A stretch of DNA of 64,000 nucleotides from Dichotomocladium elegans (GCA_025716815.1 JAIXMN010000005.1:248001-312000); one strand, 5' to 3'. Positions 1-13,993 are shown, counted from the first letter of the stretch. The notes: a model not told the origin generated them from the sequence alone. Numbers and translations are program-made.

Positions 1-804
1 AAGCTTTTTCTTTGAGCCACATCTTTCCGTGTATGCATGTGATCTTCGATTTGCCATCATGCGTATTCTGGGCAAAAGGCAGAACTGGAAAATAGTGTAT
101 GTTGTGGGAGGTCATATCTCTCTCCCGCCTTTCTGATGACCCTTACACGGTATCATCGTTGTGATTTAGGACGAAGTTGGCAATCATCAGACGAGGTTAC
201 CGTCCTCTAGCCTACCATAGCGCAATCGAGTTTAGCTGTACACGACTCCAGTCTCTTGCCATTTTATTTGTCAGCCAAGGAAGCCCTCATAGCGGATTTG
301 TAGAAAGAAAAGGCCATGTCTTTCAGCTGTTGCCTAACTGTGCTTATGCTATATTCTCCATTTGGAAGATTAAGCCGATGCACACAATAAGGCACAAATG
401 GATCTCCCGGAATAGAGCGGATTAGGTGGCGCATGGCTCTGCCTTTGAGGGGTCATGGGCGTCCAGCGGGTGTTTTGACGGTTGTTTAGTCGGGATTGGG
501 GTATTTGTCCAGGATGCCACCATTGCCCCTCGCAAGATGGCATGCTAGCGTTGCCCTTCGACCATCCAACCTCGAATTCTACCTTCAGGGTAAACCCACC
601 AATGTTCTCGTTCCCTTTGCTCGTGGGAGTATTCGTAATGATGATAAAGTGATGTTTAAATTGTTGGAAGAGAGAAGCGTGATCATCTGGACTATCCGTT
701 TGCGGACCGCCAATTTCGCTTTGATGTTTTAATGGCTGAAGTGGGGTGTGGTTGTGTTTGTTATTCTTTCATATGAGGACGTTTAGACACAAAAATACAC
801 GACC
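1..804. other. 5' flank of PGS1, no gene recognised
   Basis: No convincing coding exon is visible on either strand; the open frames here have no recognisable motif. The first ~60 bases resemble, in diverged form, bases 49257-49316, so the left edge may hold the end of a dispersed repeat. The final stretch must contain the PGS1 promoter, but I see no clear TATA element. Confidence 0.4.
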
Positions 805-2832
805 ATGACTTTTCGAACTGTCTTCCTTCGGGCCGCTTCTGCAAGGAGCATCGCACCATTGCGAAGTTTTCACACAACTCCTCGGCGCCAATCATTTTCT
901 TTATTCGAACGACCACCGTTATCTACTTTTCGACCATTGCAGCAGATCGCGCCTTCATTCTATGCACATGGCGATAATATCACTCCACTCTTTGAGCCAA
1001 GCGACTTTTACTCGGAGCTTAAGGTGAGACTGAGCGTTCATAGCCGCGTGCTGGAACTCTTGCATCCATGCACGAGAATCTTAGGTGACTGATATTTATA
1101 TGCGCAACAGACACGGATCCTGTCTGCAAAGGAGCGTATTTTTATTGCGGCGTTATACATTGGACACTCCGAAAAAGATCTGGTAGAAATAAAAGGAGGC
1201 TCTGAGAGAAGAGAGAGAGAGAAAGAGAAGCATGGATAATAATCAGTTTGTTGAGGATTTTTTTTTTAGGTCGATACATTACACAAGGCTCTTAAACAGT
1301 CTGAAAAGCTTCAGGTGCATATTCTGATCGATGGTTTACGCGGAACCCGCGTGTCCAAAGGACAAAGCTCAGCAACACTCCTCTTGTCTCTTGTCCAAGC
1401 GTTTCCCGAGCAAGTTAAAATATCACTTTACCACACACCCGATCTTACAGGAATGCTCAAAAAGACACTTCCTCAGCGGTTCAACGAGGGAATTGGATTG
1501 ATGCATCTCAAAATCTATGGGTTTGACGACTCAGTAATGCTGAGTGGGTAAGCGTTTCTTCCTTAACTTCATTGCTAATTTTCCATTCACTCACCTTGTA
1601 TTATGAACACAGTGCTAATTTAAGCAAAGATTATTTTACTAATCGGCAAGATCGATATATGGTGTTCAACAAACATAGCGCGTTGGCGTCATATTACCAT
1701 GATCTGCTAGATGTCATCCGGTCTTTTTCCTATCAGCTCGATACGTCTGGCAAGCTCGTGATTGAGCGCGACACCGCTGACCCTGTGCGCCACAGTCACC
1801 TATTCAAGGTACAGGCTCATGGCCGGCTGGTCCGGTTCCTAGAGCAACAAAAGGAGCGGGCATCCGCTGAAAATGATACCGCGGGAACAAGCAAGAATGG
1901 CGACACTGCCATTTTTCCAGTGATACAAATGGGCCCCCTTGGCATCCGACAGGACGAACAGATTACTATGGCATTGCTGGGGCTAGCGACCAAGGACTGG
2001 GTGATCCATCTGACATCGGGGTACTTCAACTTCACGGACCGATACAAGGCTATGATTTTACGGGCCCCGGCTCAGTTTCGCTTCTTGACAGCGTCACCCG
2101 AGGTAATATATACATATACAAACAGATGCGGGAGAAGAGAAAATAGGAAATAGAGCCTACCAAAGAGGTTGTGTGGTGGATGATGTGCATGTACACAGTG
2201 AAGTGGGTTGGTTGAGGACGAATTAATATGGTGTGACTAAAAGCGAAAGGAAAAAAAAGGCCAACGGGTTTTTCAATTCCAAAGGGGTTTCAAAATACCT
2301 CCCGCCCGCCTACACATGGATAGAAAAGCAATTTTACAACCAAGTGAGACGTGCGGGTAGGGCGCAGGAGATCACCATTGAAGAATATCGACGACCGGGA
2401 TGGACCTATCATGCCAAAGGTCTGTGGGCAACCTTGACCAGAGACGCGGGCGACATTGCGGTGACGATGATCGGCTCCCCCAATTTTGGCCATCGCTCGA
2501 GTACACGAGACCTGGAGGCACAAGCGCTGATAATTACGAAAAATTCGCAGCTGCAACAAGCATTACACAAGGTAAAACATCTTCGGTGTGTAAGGAAAGC
2601 GGCTGTGGTACCGTGCGTCATACTTGTGTGTCTCTTGACATACGGGATCCTACGGATGGGTATACATAAATATATCTTTGTGTATATGTGCTGATCTTAT
2701 ATGGCATTATAGGAGGTACAAGGTCTTCATTCGCATGCTCAGGTTGTCACTGAAGAAACATTCGACCGACCCGATCGCCAGGTTCCGTATGGCGTTCGGG
2801 CGGCGACGGCAATGATAAAAACCATGTTGTAA
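805..2832 (+). CDS. PGS1: CDP-diacylglycerol--glycerol-3-phosphate 3-phosphatidyltransferase (phosphatidylglycerophosphate synthase), mitochondrial
   Basis: Makes phosphatidylglycerol phosphate from CDP-diacylglycerol and glycerol-3-phosphate, the committed step toward cardiolipin in the inner mitochondrial membrane. Exons 805-1023, 1111-1182, 1270-1547, 1613-2102, 2260-2571 and 2713-2832 give 496 aa. The N-terminus (Arg/Ser-rich, FHTTPRR) looks like a mitochondrial presequence. Two phospholipase-D-superfamily HKD motifs are visible: HLKIYGFDD near residue 174, followed by GANLSKDYF, and YHAKGLW near residue 403, followed by GSPNFGHRS. Two HKD motifs and about 500 residues match the eukaryotic Pgs1 family, which differs from bacterial PgsA. 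The start is the first ATG in frame with the presequence. I see no lesion. Family assignment is from motif recognition; splice sites are inferred. Confidence 0.9.
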
Positions 2833-5800
2833 CAATCACATGAAAGAGACCATTTAGAGTAAATCATTGTGGGGTGTTGCTCAAATTATAAAACTATGCA
2901 TGGCATTCATAGCATAGAGAAGATATGGTCCGTTTTTATCTTGTAGAATAAAGGAAATGCATGAAAAATAGTTGAACGTATAAAGAGGGAGAATGGGTAT
3001 GTGCGATTGTACATGTGCGTGTGCAGTTGAGTTGGTATATATCTAAAAGGGTAAGCTCTATGCGGATGACATAGTAATAGTAATAGCAGTATCAATAGTA
3101 GTAGGAAGAATGTGCATAGTGGCATGGAAGAGAGATGAGTGGATATCAAATATGAGAGAGGTTAAAGGATTTGACACTTCGAGATCGGTAATCATGGTGA
3201 TACTGGACAATACTATAAGCACGCGAGAGTATTTGTATGCGGTGAACACAAAGTTGATCGGTCAAATAAAGATGCATTCACTTACGCGTGTTTGATGGTT
3301 CCATGAGCCGCATATCTGACATGTAATACCATTAGCCGACTGCTTGTGGTTTTTGAAAGAACAAGGGGTGCCAGCTGGTGCAACAAGAGAACAAACACGA
3401 GTAGGAAGAAGCCACATTTTGATTGTTTTATGTGAGATGCGTGCAAGGATAGAAAGAAAAGAATGAGAGAACGCAATTCAAATGGGGTCTCTTTTATATA
3501 CAGAATACTGAGCTGTGTATCTGTGTCCATGTGCGTGCGTTGTCAAAAATATCCTTTCTTATCGATAGGTGTTTTTGTTGGCCATTACTACGAACCAGTA
3601 GCCTGGTAAAGTAAATTATACATAAAGAGAAATTGATTAAGCGGGATAGATAGCATAGTAGGCTTGTCGTTTTTTTTACGTAACGCTGATTGCGCCCGGT
3701 CACCTCAATGTAACATGAAGAAACAATAAAAAAAGCTCCGCCATTTTTTGTCGCATGGCATAGACAGACATTTGGCATCTTTTCCCCTCCTCAGTCTTCT
3801 TGGGTACAATGTCCATCCCACGCCTTTGGGAAAGCAGGAAAATCCGCCTGTCTGTCTCTTTTTCTCTCGTACAGACTCCCCCACATTTATAAAACAATGG
3901 CGTTGGCTATACTCTTCTTGTCTTCCCAATTTACAATAATGGTAGTGCGAATCATGGGCAATACCGCGTTATTTTTTCTTTTTGACATATGATTGTGCCC
4001 ATTTGCAGAAAAGGAATGCGAAAAACTATCAGATTACACAACCCTATCTCCTAGAGCCCGGTCCGTCAGGATTGCCATCCTTGTCTCTGTGCCCTCCGTT
4101 TTCCTATGGTCAATACAGGAAACGAAGATGTGGTCCACCTAAAAAGAAATTGAAGTGTGTCATAACCTTTTGCATCAATTGGCGCAGACTAAACAGACTC
4201 GTTGACATGTGATTTCGAATAACAAAAGCATCAGCAACAGCAGCCAAGGCAACAAGTGAAGTAATTGCACTTCCGTTCACTCAGCTCCGGGGTCCTTCGC
4301 ACGTTCTTTTCAATGGCAGATTGTGAGGTCTGCGAGCAGATCCAGAAGTCAGATCTCTCCCACTCATGGCCCACGCAACCCACGTGTAAGGAATGATCGA
4401 GTTGCTACCTAATATATATCTCCATAGGCTCCTCTTTCTTCCCAATTACTTTTGTTTCTATCCCATCTAATGCGCTAACGAATGGAAGATGGCCTATTTC
4501 CCGGTAACGATGGGAGGTGATAATGGGACCTGAAAGAGTCATGTCTAGTCTGTCTTTTCTCCCTATGTTCCGCGTGGAATTCGGGGTTGGAACATTAAAA
4601 ACAGGCTGCTTTCCATCCCTCCTCTTGTGTTCAGTGACGTCTAGTTTTATCACGTCAATTTTTTGATGCTGGTGGTTTATTTATCGCTGGCAAAAATAAC
4701 GAAGCCTGCTGACCGATTCATCTTTCCGAGCGCCGCACCAGAAAGATTTGTAAAAAGTTTGAAGCAGGTTTGTGGCAATCATGTGCGAGCCAAGGAAACC
4801 GTACATAGCACATACATACTTCGTATGAACCTCTGTTTGCTGTCTTTCTTTCTCGATCAGCATTCATTCTGATTGCTTAGATTTGCTTTTATACTTGAAT
4901 TTATTTAAAAGCAATGGCTTTTTCATTAGGGTGTAGTCTATTTTCCTACAGTTTTATATCTGAGTAAGCCTATAGAATAGTCCAGACGTCCTTTACGCGA
5001 AAAAAAATGATCGTTAGATAACACAAAATAATTGTGCTACAATCTCAGTATATCTTGAAAGTCAATGTTCAAATGCATAGTACATATTTCATAAATGTAA
5101 TGCGATATAAGATTAATATACCATACATCTTCTTGTCGCATGAATGGAACCAAGGAGATGACCAAGAACGTGATCCTTCCATGATTTATAGTGAGTGGAG
5201 TCTGCTCAGCATTTAGGAGGGAATCAGAATGTGTGTGTGTGTGAGCCAAACCCTGTGGGGTCAACTGATACAACTTGTCAGGATTACCCCATTCCCCCAA
5301 TCCTACCACACGGCGTGCACAATAGCTTATTGCTACTAAGAATTCAGGTTACTCGAAATGTCGCCGTCATTTATCTTAATTGGCTCGAATAGGAAACTAT
5401 GGGAATAAAACGAGCGTAAAATTTTGTTGATCAACGTGTGATAACGCAAAATACCGCTAGCCCTCCCTCATCTTTGAACCCCTACTGTCTTTCCCCTTTT
5501 TCATAATTGAATCAATAGGGACCTCCTCCTTCTTCTTATAAATAATATCTGTGCTTTATCATATAAACACATGCTCATCAGACAGATCCATAGATCATAA
5601 TAGGAAACCCATAGGGGTAAGAGATATAGCGCAGGAGCAGTATACTCGCTTCGTCCATTCATGCGCTGGACAGCCTCTTTCAGAGAAGATGCACAAATGA
5701 ATCGGTCGCAGCTAACGGACCAATTCCAACAGTAGAGATCTTCAACTGTATATGCGCTGGTCCATTTGCCATTTCGAACATACTCGCATCCTTAACATGT

Positions 5801-6048
5801 TACCTTTTACTCACTTGTCACTTCTTATTTTATATTCACATCCCATGTGAAGCGAGACAGTACTTGCTCCTTTACCGGGAATGTGAACTTCGGTAAACAG
5901 AGTTCTTCCAATCGATTTCTTTTTTTTGTGTTGGCTACTTTTTGTCGCTGCCTTGCCAGATCGGCCATAGACGCTTTCCTTACAACATCACCAAAAATAA
6001 TAACCAGATCCTTTATAATTGTGTGACATCCGAATATATTCTTATCCC
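2833..6048. other. 3.2-kb gene-poor interval
   Basis: Between PGS1 and the first CDC24 paralogue I see no ORF with family motifs on either strand, no tRNA-like cloverleaf and no transposon protein. Open frames are short and of biased composition. The right end, just before 6049, must contain the CDC24 promoter. A pyrimidine-rich AG at 6067-6080 leaves open a 5' exon upstream. The interval is long for this compact region, so a non-coding RNA or a decayed element is possible but not shown. Confidence 0.4.
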
Positions 6049-8635
6049 ATGTCACTTCCTTTGTGTCTCAGACGACCCGTATCAGCATTGTACGCCAAGT
6101 CCCAGACCGATATTTGCCGTGTCCTGCTGAATCAGCTCATCACGCTAATCCCTGGTATCGACCAATGCGTTGATACTGGGATTGACATCACACAGGACCC
6201 TGTCAACATGCTACTTGCCATCTGCAGGGAAGGCTCAGGCCTTTGTCTCTTGTTCAACGCAGCCAAACCTGATTCACCGATCGGTCATTCAGCAGATAGC
6301 GACATGTTTCCACTTCAACAGTTCCTAAAAGCTTGCGAATCCCAATTAGACCTGCAGCCTAGTGATCTATTTACTATCGATGACCTTGAACATGGATTAC
6401 CTGTTCAGGTATGAAGAACAAAGTATTTTTCAGTTCTTCTTTGTTCTCATATACACATTAACGTTTGGATATACGCTCCATTTTCTGAACCCTTTTATAG
6501 GCCATCAACACGTTGGCTTACCTTTTAGAAATTTCAGTGAAACGACGACAAGATCTGTCAAATACCAACAAACTCGACAGTGCAATGCGAGACAGGGTCG
6601 TCTCTGAGCTACTCGAAACAGAACGGCGCTATGTTCAGGATCTCGAAGACCTGCAGGTGAGTATGATACTACTTATATTCGTAATAAATACTTACCACGT
6701 GAACCAATATGGGGGGATGAATTTATGCAAAGCATTATATGCAAGAAGCGCAAGTGCAACAAGTGTTGGGACCGGATACCCTGTATAATATATTTGGGAA
6801 TCTCTCTGATCTTGTTGACTTCCAGCATCGGTTTCTTGCCCTGATCGAAGAAATTGCGGACAGGCCTCCATATGATCAGCATTTTGGCAAGCTATTTGTA
6901 GAACTGGAGATTAGCTTTGCGGTGTATGAGCCATTCTGTGCAAATATCCAGACAGCTCAGGACACCATTGCCCAGGAGACTCCACGGTTACTTCGGCTCT
7001 CTTCCATCATGAACCCAACGTTCGAATTACCGTCTAACCTGATCAAACCTGTGCAGCGTCTGTGTAGGTATCCACTACTTATCCAAGAGCTCATCAAGGC
7101 GACTCCGAAAGACTGGGTGTCATCTTTGGAGCAGCTCCGAGAAGGTCTCGTCGCCATACAGCGCGTCACCACACGTGTTAATGAAACCAAGAGGCGCCAG
7201 GAGAATGCAAAGATTGTCCATGACCTTCGCCGTCGCGTCAAGGGTAGCACCTGGAAACGGTCCATTGGTTCTTTTGGTCTCTTGCTTCTCCAGGAAAAGT
7301 TCACAATTGAACGGAATAAGCATGATCATCATGATGTGCATATCTACCTCTTTGAAAAATCCTTGTTAATTTGCGAACGCGATCCAGAACGCAGGGCATC
7401 TACCATTTCAGTTAAAAAAAGGAACAGTAGGCTAATCGGCGGCAACGGTCTCCTTGCGGTCCGTGGGCGGATCTTCATCTCCCAGATCGCGCAAGTAGAC
7501 ACAGACACCAGTCGGCCCGGTAATTATGAAGATCGCCTACACTCGAGTAATGTGCCTTGATACCAATTATTACAAATATCATTTAGGCAAATACAAGCTC
7601 CAGCTCTTTTGGTCTGAGAAAGAGCGCAAGACTCCAGCGTCCTTTGTTATCACGTCATGCACAATCATCTGTAGGAACAAGGAGCAGCTTTGTCAATGGG
7701 AGACGACCATCCAGAAACTTGTCCGGAACGAAAAGATCCTTTCCGATGACATGAAGCCTCCTCTACAGCAACGTCAGAAATCACTTATTCCTCGTCCCGC
7801 TGCCGCCGCGCCCGTCCCAGAGCTTGTTTATGGATCATCTCATCTTCACATTGATGAGGAATGGGACCGTTCGAGCGATGATGATGACATGAATACCATC
7901 TATCGTCATTACCCCCAGGAATTGCTAGGTCAGTTTGAGGAACAAAACTGTTCAGCGGTAGGAGGCCAAAGCAATAAGATTTGCAACGGCAGCGGCATGC
8001 ACAACGCGGTCGTACCGCGCTTTCCAAGGGATGGTTCCCCACCTTCGCTCCTCTCCAACTCATATCCGTCCACCCCATCCACTATCGGTACAAGATCTTC
8101 GGCCTATCTTTGGAACCGTAAACCGAGTGACGCTAGTACACTTCCAACAGAATGCAGCGACAGTGTTTCCGCATTGTCAGCTGATGATGATCGTTTACTG
8201 TCACTTGAATCTTCCAACCTTTCACAGGCACGGTCACAAAGTAGTCCAAGCATTTATCGACCATTATCTGACGATGACGATGACGACGAGTATTCTCTCA
8301 GCCTGCTTGGCCAACGCGCTTATACACCATATTATGTATTTTCATCTCCACAGCCCCAAGAGATAAAACTTCGGCTTCATTTCGAGCATGAGCTCTACCT
8401 GACCATGATGCCGATTGACATGACCTTCAATGATCTGGCATTACGCGTTGATAAGAAGCTTACACAACTGTCGACAATACCAAAACCCGAATGGATCACG
8501 CTAAAGTATCTCGACGAAGATGGCGACATGATCACCATTGAGACAGATGAAGACGTACAGATGGGCTTGGAAGGGCGGCGTGAGGCCAATGCGTTCAATA
8601 TCTACATCATAGCGCTATCCAAAAAAGTAAATTGA
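6049..8635 (+). CDS. CDC24: Cdc24-type Rho guanine nucleotide exchange factor, paralogue A
   Basis: Predicted GDP/GTP exchange factor for Cdc42 in polarised growth. Exons 6049-6408, 6501-6656, 6733-7519 and 7587-8635 give 783 aa. Order of domains: CDC24 calponin-like region (about 10-115), DH domain (about 150-320, starting at ELLETERRYVQDLE and including the LIKPVQRLCRYPLL helix), PH domain (about 345-490), a Ser/Asp-rich linker, and a C-terminal PB1 domain (about 695-783) with an acidic OPCA-type motif (KYLDEDGDMITIETDED). This order is diagnostic for fungal Cdc24; PB1 normally binds the scaffold Bem1. The start at 6049 is the first ATG in frame, but a splice acceptor-like AG lies just inside it, so an upstream exon is possible. 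A second copy lies at 14613-17269. Confidence 0.88.
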
Positions 8636-9726
8636 GTCCCCCCCGGACCGGGATTGTTCTTTTCCCACTGGATAATTTTCCGACTAGACAAACTTTCCGG
8701 AGGATCCTCTTTTTTTTTTTCTTTGAGGAGGGAGAGTTGGAATTACTTTTATTTTCAATCAAGTCTGCATCATGCAATAAGTTGATAATATATCATGAAA
8801 TGATGATGTTAGCAGACTGAACCTATTTGTTGTCACACAGCAGGCTGTATTGTTCTCTTCCTCCCCCCGGGCTCACCTAAAGAATGTCTCCCCTCCATTA
8901 ATCGAATGAAGACTGGCCAAGTGTCTTGCATATCGTATCCTATCCCTGCAATAACAGGACCGGAGAGTTCTTTAGGGGAGATTGCGGTAGTCAGCCTCTG
9001 CTGGTAATTCACTCGTGATTTCTTGTGCCTTCTGCTAAGCATTCCTATGGGTTTATTATTAACAAAGAAATCATGAGTCTTCAGACTGCGATTCTCTTGG
9101 AATAGTGTTTAATCCTCTTCCCCTGCCAACAGGTTGCCAGCGAAAAAATTCTACCAATAGCCTCTGCCTTCATCAAGGCACAAGTTGAGCAGCGTATGAC
9201 GTGGATCAATATCAAGCATATGTTACTGATGAGTGAAATACCATCCCAAATACAGTACAGGATGGTAATACTCAATGCAGGCCTCCCCGCGTTGGAACTC
9301 CCGCCGATCGCCATCCATGCAGGAAAGCCTTTGTTTCTGGTAAATGGGGCGTGGTAGTTGACCTCGTTCTTATTCACAAAGCATGTCATTGAAGCACGAA
9401 GAAACGCTGTCCTCGCTGATGACAATGATGTTATCTTGGGCGTGCAGTGATTCCGATGCCTCTCTTGATGTCAGAATAACGACGATGCAGCTAGCAGCGG
9501 CTGTCAGCAATGACGGCAAGGCACAATGCAAAATCATTTGCGATGCCGCGCAATTTCATAGGCTACTCCACTGCTAAACTATATTCATATTCCGCCGGGG
9601 AAAATCCAACAGTAGGGGCTGTCTGGGGGGTGGGGGTGAATAGGTGGAGAAAGCTACACAGAGTTCTCGAGGCCCCAGTTGACAAGTTCTTCTTTTCTAC
9701 TAATTTTCCTCTTCATCGCATTTATC
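8636..9726. other. intergenic, possible minus-strand coding remnant
   Basis: Holds the CDC24-A 3' end and the promoter of the Sec14 gene. On the minus strand, about 9540-9090, there is a hydrophobic, signal-peptide-like reading frame that changes frame near 9370. I recognise no family, and it may be a broken gene or chance. Nothing else is supported. Confidence 0.3.
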
Positions 9727-11684
9727 ATGCTGGAACTTCTCCAACAACGATCCGCTTTACTGAATTTAGAATATCTGCAACATAAAGAAGATCTCGACTA
9801 TTTAGAAGAACGTCTGACGCATGATCTTGATTCTTTTGACTGGACCCTTGACGATCGAGTGTACGCAAAAGATTACATTAAAGACCGCGGTAAGGTTATT
9901 CTTCCCATCTCAATACCGCGCTTACCTCCGGATTCTTTGCAGTGACGCTCTTTCGTTACTTGTATACGCAAAACTTCGACGTTCAAAAAGCGCACGAAGA
10001 ACTTCTCGAAACTGTGAAGTGGCGTCAGAAGCATGGGATAGGCCAAATGACCTATCAGTCTGTTGCCCGAGAGTTTTTCGAAGATGGATTCGCCTTCTTT
10101 CACAAACAGGATCGTCTCGGTCGGCCGGTGGCGGTTGTCCGCCTACGTTACTTCCCGCAATTCCGGGACAAGTCTGTAACCCTCACTGATCAGATGCGAC
10201 CATACACCTGCCTGGTGTTGGAAATGGTTCGCAAAATCATGCTTGATATCACACGTGAGAACGAGCGCTCGGGTATTCACTCTCCTCTGGTGTCACAAAT
10301 GGCAGTCATTATCGATATTGGCAAAGCGCCTTATATACCTATTGTAAGTTATATCCGCTTCCTCCACCTTTGATTCTTTACCGTTATACTCATGCATAAA
10401 CAAAAACGCAGGACGCAAGCCTTGTCAAAGCGCTCATGGAAATTATGGATAAACGGTTTCCTGGAACAATGGGATCCATCTATGTGATGAACTTTGGTTG
10501 GATGTACCAGGGGCTCTGGCAGATGGTCAAGTACATCATTAGCGAAGAGGCACGTAGTCGTATTAGCTTTCCTTCTGCAAAAGAGGTTCTTGAAGTTATC
10601 CATCGTGAAGATTTATTGAAGGGTAAGTATGGGAGAGAGTGAAAGATAGAAGGCAACATGTATTAGCGAGTGTGTGGATGCGTTTCCAGTTAATGACCAT
10701 TGAGAAATAGAATTGGGAGGATTGGACGACTATCAATGGAGCATCGAAACGGATGACATGCTTCAGAGATACGGCACTGGCAGAACACTACCCTCGGATG
10801 ACAAAGCAGATAGCGAGATCACGAACAGTACAGTGGAGGTCAGCGATGGTGATGTAATTACACTCAATTTAAACGATATCCATATAACGTCCACGCGTCA
10901 ATCACGAAGCTCATCGATCGTATCTGATGAATATTTCGACGCCAGTGACGTATTCTTTCAGACACCTAGCACCTATAGCGAATACGGCACGCCTGGTTTT
11001 ATGACACCACCTACTGAACCGATTCCTCACCAAGCACCAGGATATTGCTATGCCGTTATTTCTGCCAACAAGACGAACAGCAATAGTAGTATACATTACT
11101 GGACCGGATTACATATGGGTGCTGCATTCTTGACCTCCTTCTTGGGTGGTATTCAGCACACGAATCGGCAGCAGCAAGACGCAACTTACCTTTTGGGGGT
11201 CGCACAGACGCAACTCTCTATGGGAGTTAATGGGGTCCTGCTTGCAGACCGGCTGGCAAATCTGCAGCATCAAGAACAGATCGATAATAACCGGTATATA
11301 CTCCTGGATGGCCATGAGGTGGATGTGGAATTCCAGCGACACACCCCTCATTTTCCACACTTGCTACCACCGGACGACCCGCAGTCAGCATATGCACTTT
11401 CTCCTGTTCGCGTACAATTGCAGCGGATTGAATACCGGCTCGTGCGATGGACACGACGGGTATTCCGTTTGACTTTCGCCTATAAAGGCGCAATATACTG
11501 GGTCATTTTGTATATATTTCTGAGAGGCCCGGTAGAGAATGTGTTGCGAAGATCCTTGGCGGCCATGTTTACCAGCAGTGCACCTCAGAAAGTAACATAC
11601 ACGACGATCGGTATCACCGCTGCAGTAGCGGCGGCTATTGGCACATCTCTCACCAGCCGCCTTGGTCTCCCGCGGTCTAACTGA
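9727..11684 (+). CDS. CRAL-TRIO (Sec14-like) lipid-binding protein with C-terminal membrane segments
   Basis: Probable phosphatidylinositol or lipid transfer/sensor protein. Exons 9727-9889, 9943-10343, 10412-10622 and 10711-11684 give 582 aa. An N-terminal CRAL-TRIO-N helix region (LFRYLYTQNFDVQKAHEELL) is followed by the CRAL-TRIO lipid pocket (about 100-285; YVMNFGWMYQGLWQMVK). A long polar linker (about 290-360) follows, then a C-terminal part with hydrophobic stretches near 515-530 and 560-578, suggesting membrane anchorage of the tail. The linker-plus-anchor design is unlike yeast Sec14 itself (304 aa). In-frame codons upstream of 9727 encode a hydrophobic run without an ATG, so a 5' exon adding a signal anchor is possible. 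Confidence 0.8.
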
Positions 11685-12070
11685 TTCTTTTTATTCATGC
11701 CACATAAGGCTCATCATTTTCCCTTCTCCTTCATCCTCTGCATGCATACCAAAGCCACTGAAGCTCCTCCACATTTATATATTTTTAATTCTACCAATGC
11801 GAAGCGTCTTAATATTTATTGTTACACAATTACGTTGCATAAGACAATGCCCGCACGCTATACCATGTTAAATTTTAAATCGTTTCACAATCTACGCATT
11901 ATTGGTCCATTAACCCCGCAGGCAGCCTAGCTAGCAGCCAGGCCATGTGTTCCGTCATGACAACAGAACTTGCACTAGCGTCTTTTTTCTTTCCTGTAGC
12001 CTTCTTCTTCTTTCCTTAACCTACTTTTGCGCTGATCGTGCTAATCGTTTGTCTGAATCCGCAGACCGCA
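11685..12070. other. intergenic (386 bp)
   Basis: Contains the Sec14-like 3' UTR and the promoter/5' UTR of the DNAJC7-type gene. T/C-rich just before the next start. No coding content seen. Confidence 0.5.
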
Positions 12071-13993
12071 ATGTCTCAACCAAAGCGATTGAATCCGCCA
12101 TCAACTCCGTAAGCTTTCTGGGTTTTTTTTTCTCTTCTTTTGCTCAAAAAGAGATATAGTCGTACAGGCGAAGAGGAATGGGTCGGCTTTATTGAATACT
12201 AAAGATATATGCAGCTCAGATAGTGACCTCAAAAGAGCGGCAAACGAGAAATACAGACTAGGACAATTTGAAGAAGCCATCGCACTCTATTCAGCAGCTA
12301 TTGGTAAGGCTTCAATCAGAAAGGATGAGCTTGAGACGCTAAAAGGGTCTTTTTATGCAAGCCCTCGTACCTTCCGCAGCAAGCTATTATACTCAACGTG
12401 CTAAGCTACTATGCCGTCTGGGTCGATATGAGGAAGCGATTGCTGATTGTCACACGGCTATTCAAATCGATCCAAAGGGCAATGTCAATGCCTCTCTCCG
12501 CGCAGGAAAATGCCATCTATTGCTTGGCCAAGTAGATCAGGCCTATGTCATGTACAGAAATGCCCTCAGAACGGATCCTACCAACACACACGCCATCAAC
12601 AGATTTCAACGGATTGAAAGTATTCGGTCTTCTGTGGATAACATAAAAGAGCATCTGACGAGAAATGAATGGAAATCGGCCAATAAGGAACTGAAGCTGC
12701 TGATTCGCAACACGGTTGTTGATGACACACATTTGCCTTTTCAATGGGCACTTTGGCGTGCCGAATGCTCCGTACACCTCAAGCAGTGGTCTACTGTATT
12801 AAGGATGATCAAGTTCGTATCTACAAATATCATTAGCTTCATTCAAAGCTCATATCTGTATGCGACCTTATATATATAGATATCTCAGGCAGCTCGACCC
12901 GCAACCAAACCCTGAAATCATGTATATCAAAGCACAGTTGGCTTACTATCAAGAATACGACACACAAAGGGCCATTGATTACCTGACGAAGTCTGTGAGA
13001 TATGATCCAGACTCTAACTCAGCAAAGATGATGCTCAAGCATATCAAAGTCATCGAGGCTCAAAGAGTCAAGGGGATCACAGCATTGGAGGCAAACCAGC
13101 TTCAGGATGCCGTAGATATATTTTCAGCATGCCTTGAGATGGACGAAGAGAACGATGTGCTCAATGCTTTACTTTATGTAAATCGTGCCACAGCCCTTCA
13201 AATGGTAAAGCGGCCGAGCGATTGTGTTTTTCGCTGTGCTAATTTTTCCCTTCAAAAGCTCAAGAAATACAATGAAGCGCTTCGAGACTGCAATTGCGCC
13301 ATTCAATTGGACCCAGAGTCTCTCGCGGCTTACAGCCGCCGTGCATCATGTGCTATGGAAATCGAAGATTACAAAACAGCTATTCATGACTATCGTCGTC
13401 TTCTTCAGTCAGACAAACGGAATCGAGACTACAAAAATTTACTAAAAAAGGCCGAACAAGCAGCCGCGAGAGCGGGTCATACTGACCATTACGCGATTTT
13501 AGAAATTGCACGAACAGCCAGCTTACAAGAGATCAAAAAAGCATACCGAAAACGAGCACTGCAGTACCATCCTGATAAGAATCCAGGAGATATCCGAGCC
13601 GAAATAAAATTCAAGCAGGTCGTAGAAGCGTATGACGTCCTGAGCGACTCGCACAAACGAGCATCCTATGATGCTTTTCTGGATGCTGAAGCGCAAGAAA
13701 TTCATTGTGCAGCGTCAGCTGCTGCTTCGCGCACATCACGAGCGAGAAGGAGAGAAGGAAAGACAACAGCGTCATCACCGCCGCCGCATGAAGGCACAAT
13801 CAACCTTTCGGCACCTGGGGATAATACGATAACTGTGGAATTGAATGGAATGTTCTTTAAGGTGTTCTCCTCGCGCGACGATCAGGCGGGTGAGTCGCCA
13901 GCGGCAGCGCCAACGGCAGCAACAAAAGGGATTACAGGACAGTATCATGCAAACAATGGAAACGGATGGACCTATAGCTTCCGCTTTAGTTAA
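12071..13993 (+). CDS. TPR and J-domain co-chaperone, DNAJC7/TPR2 type
   Basis: Cytosolic co-chaperone expected to link Hsp70 and Hsp90. Exons 12071-12108, 12215-12303, 12362-12812, 12880-13204 and 13259-13993 give 545 aa. TPR units fill residues about 15-365 (for example [35 protein letters not shown] and [20 protein letters not shown]). The J domain (about 376-440) carries the HPD tripeptide (YHPDKNPGD) needed to stimulate Hsp70 ATPase. Human DNAJC7 and fungal relatives have this TPR-then-J order. The tail is Ala/Arg-rich and low in complexity. The 12812/12880 junction could instead be 12816/12893, which also keeps frame and costs three residues. Confidence 0.85.
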
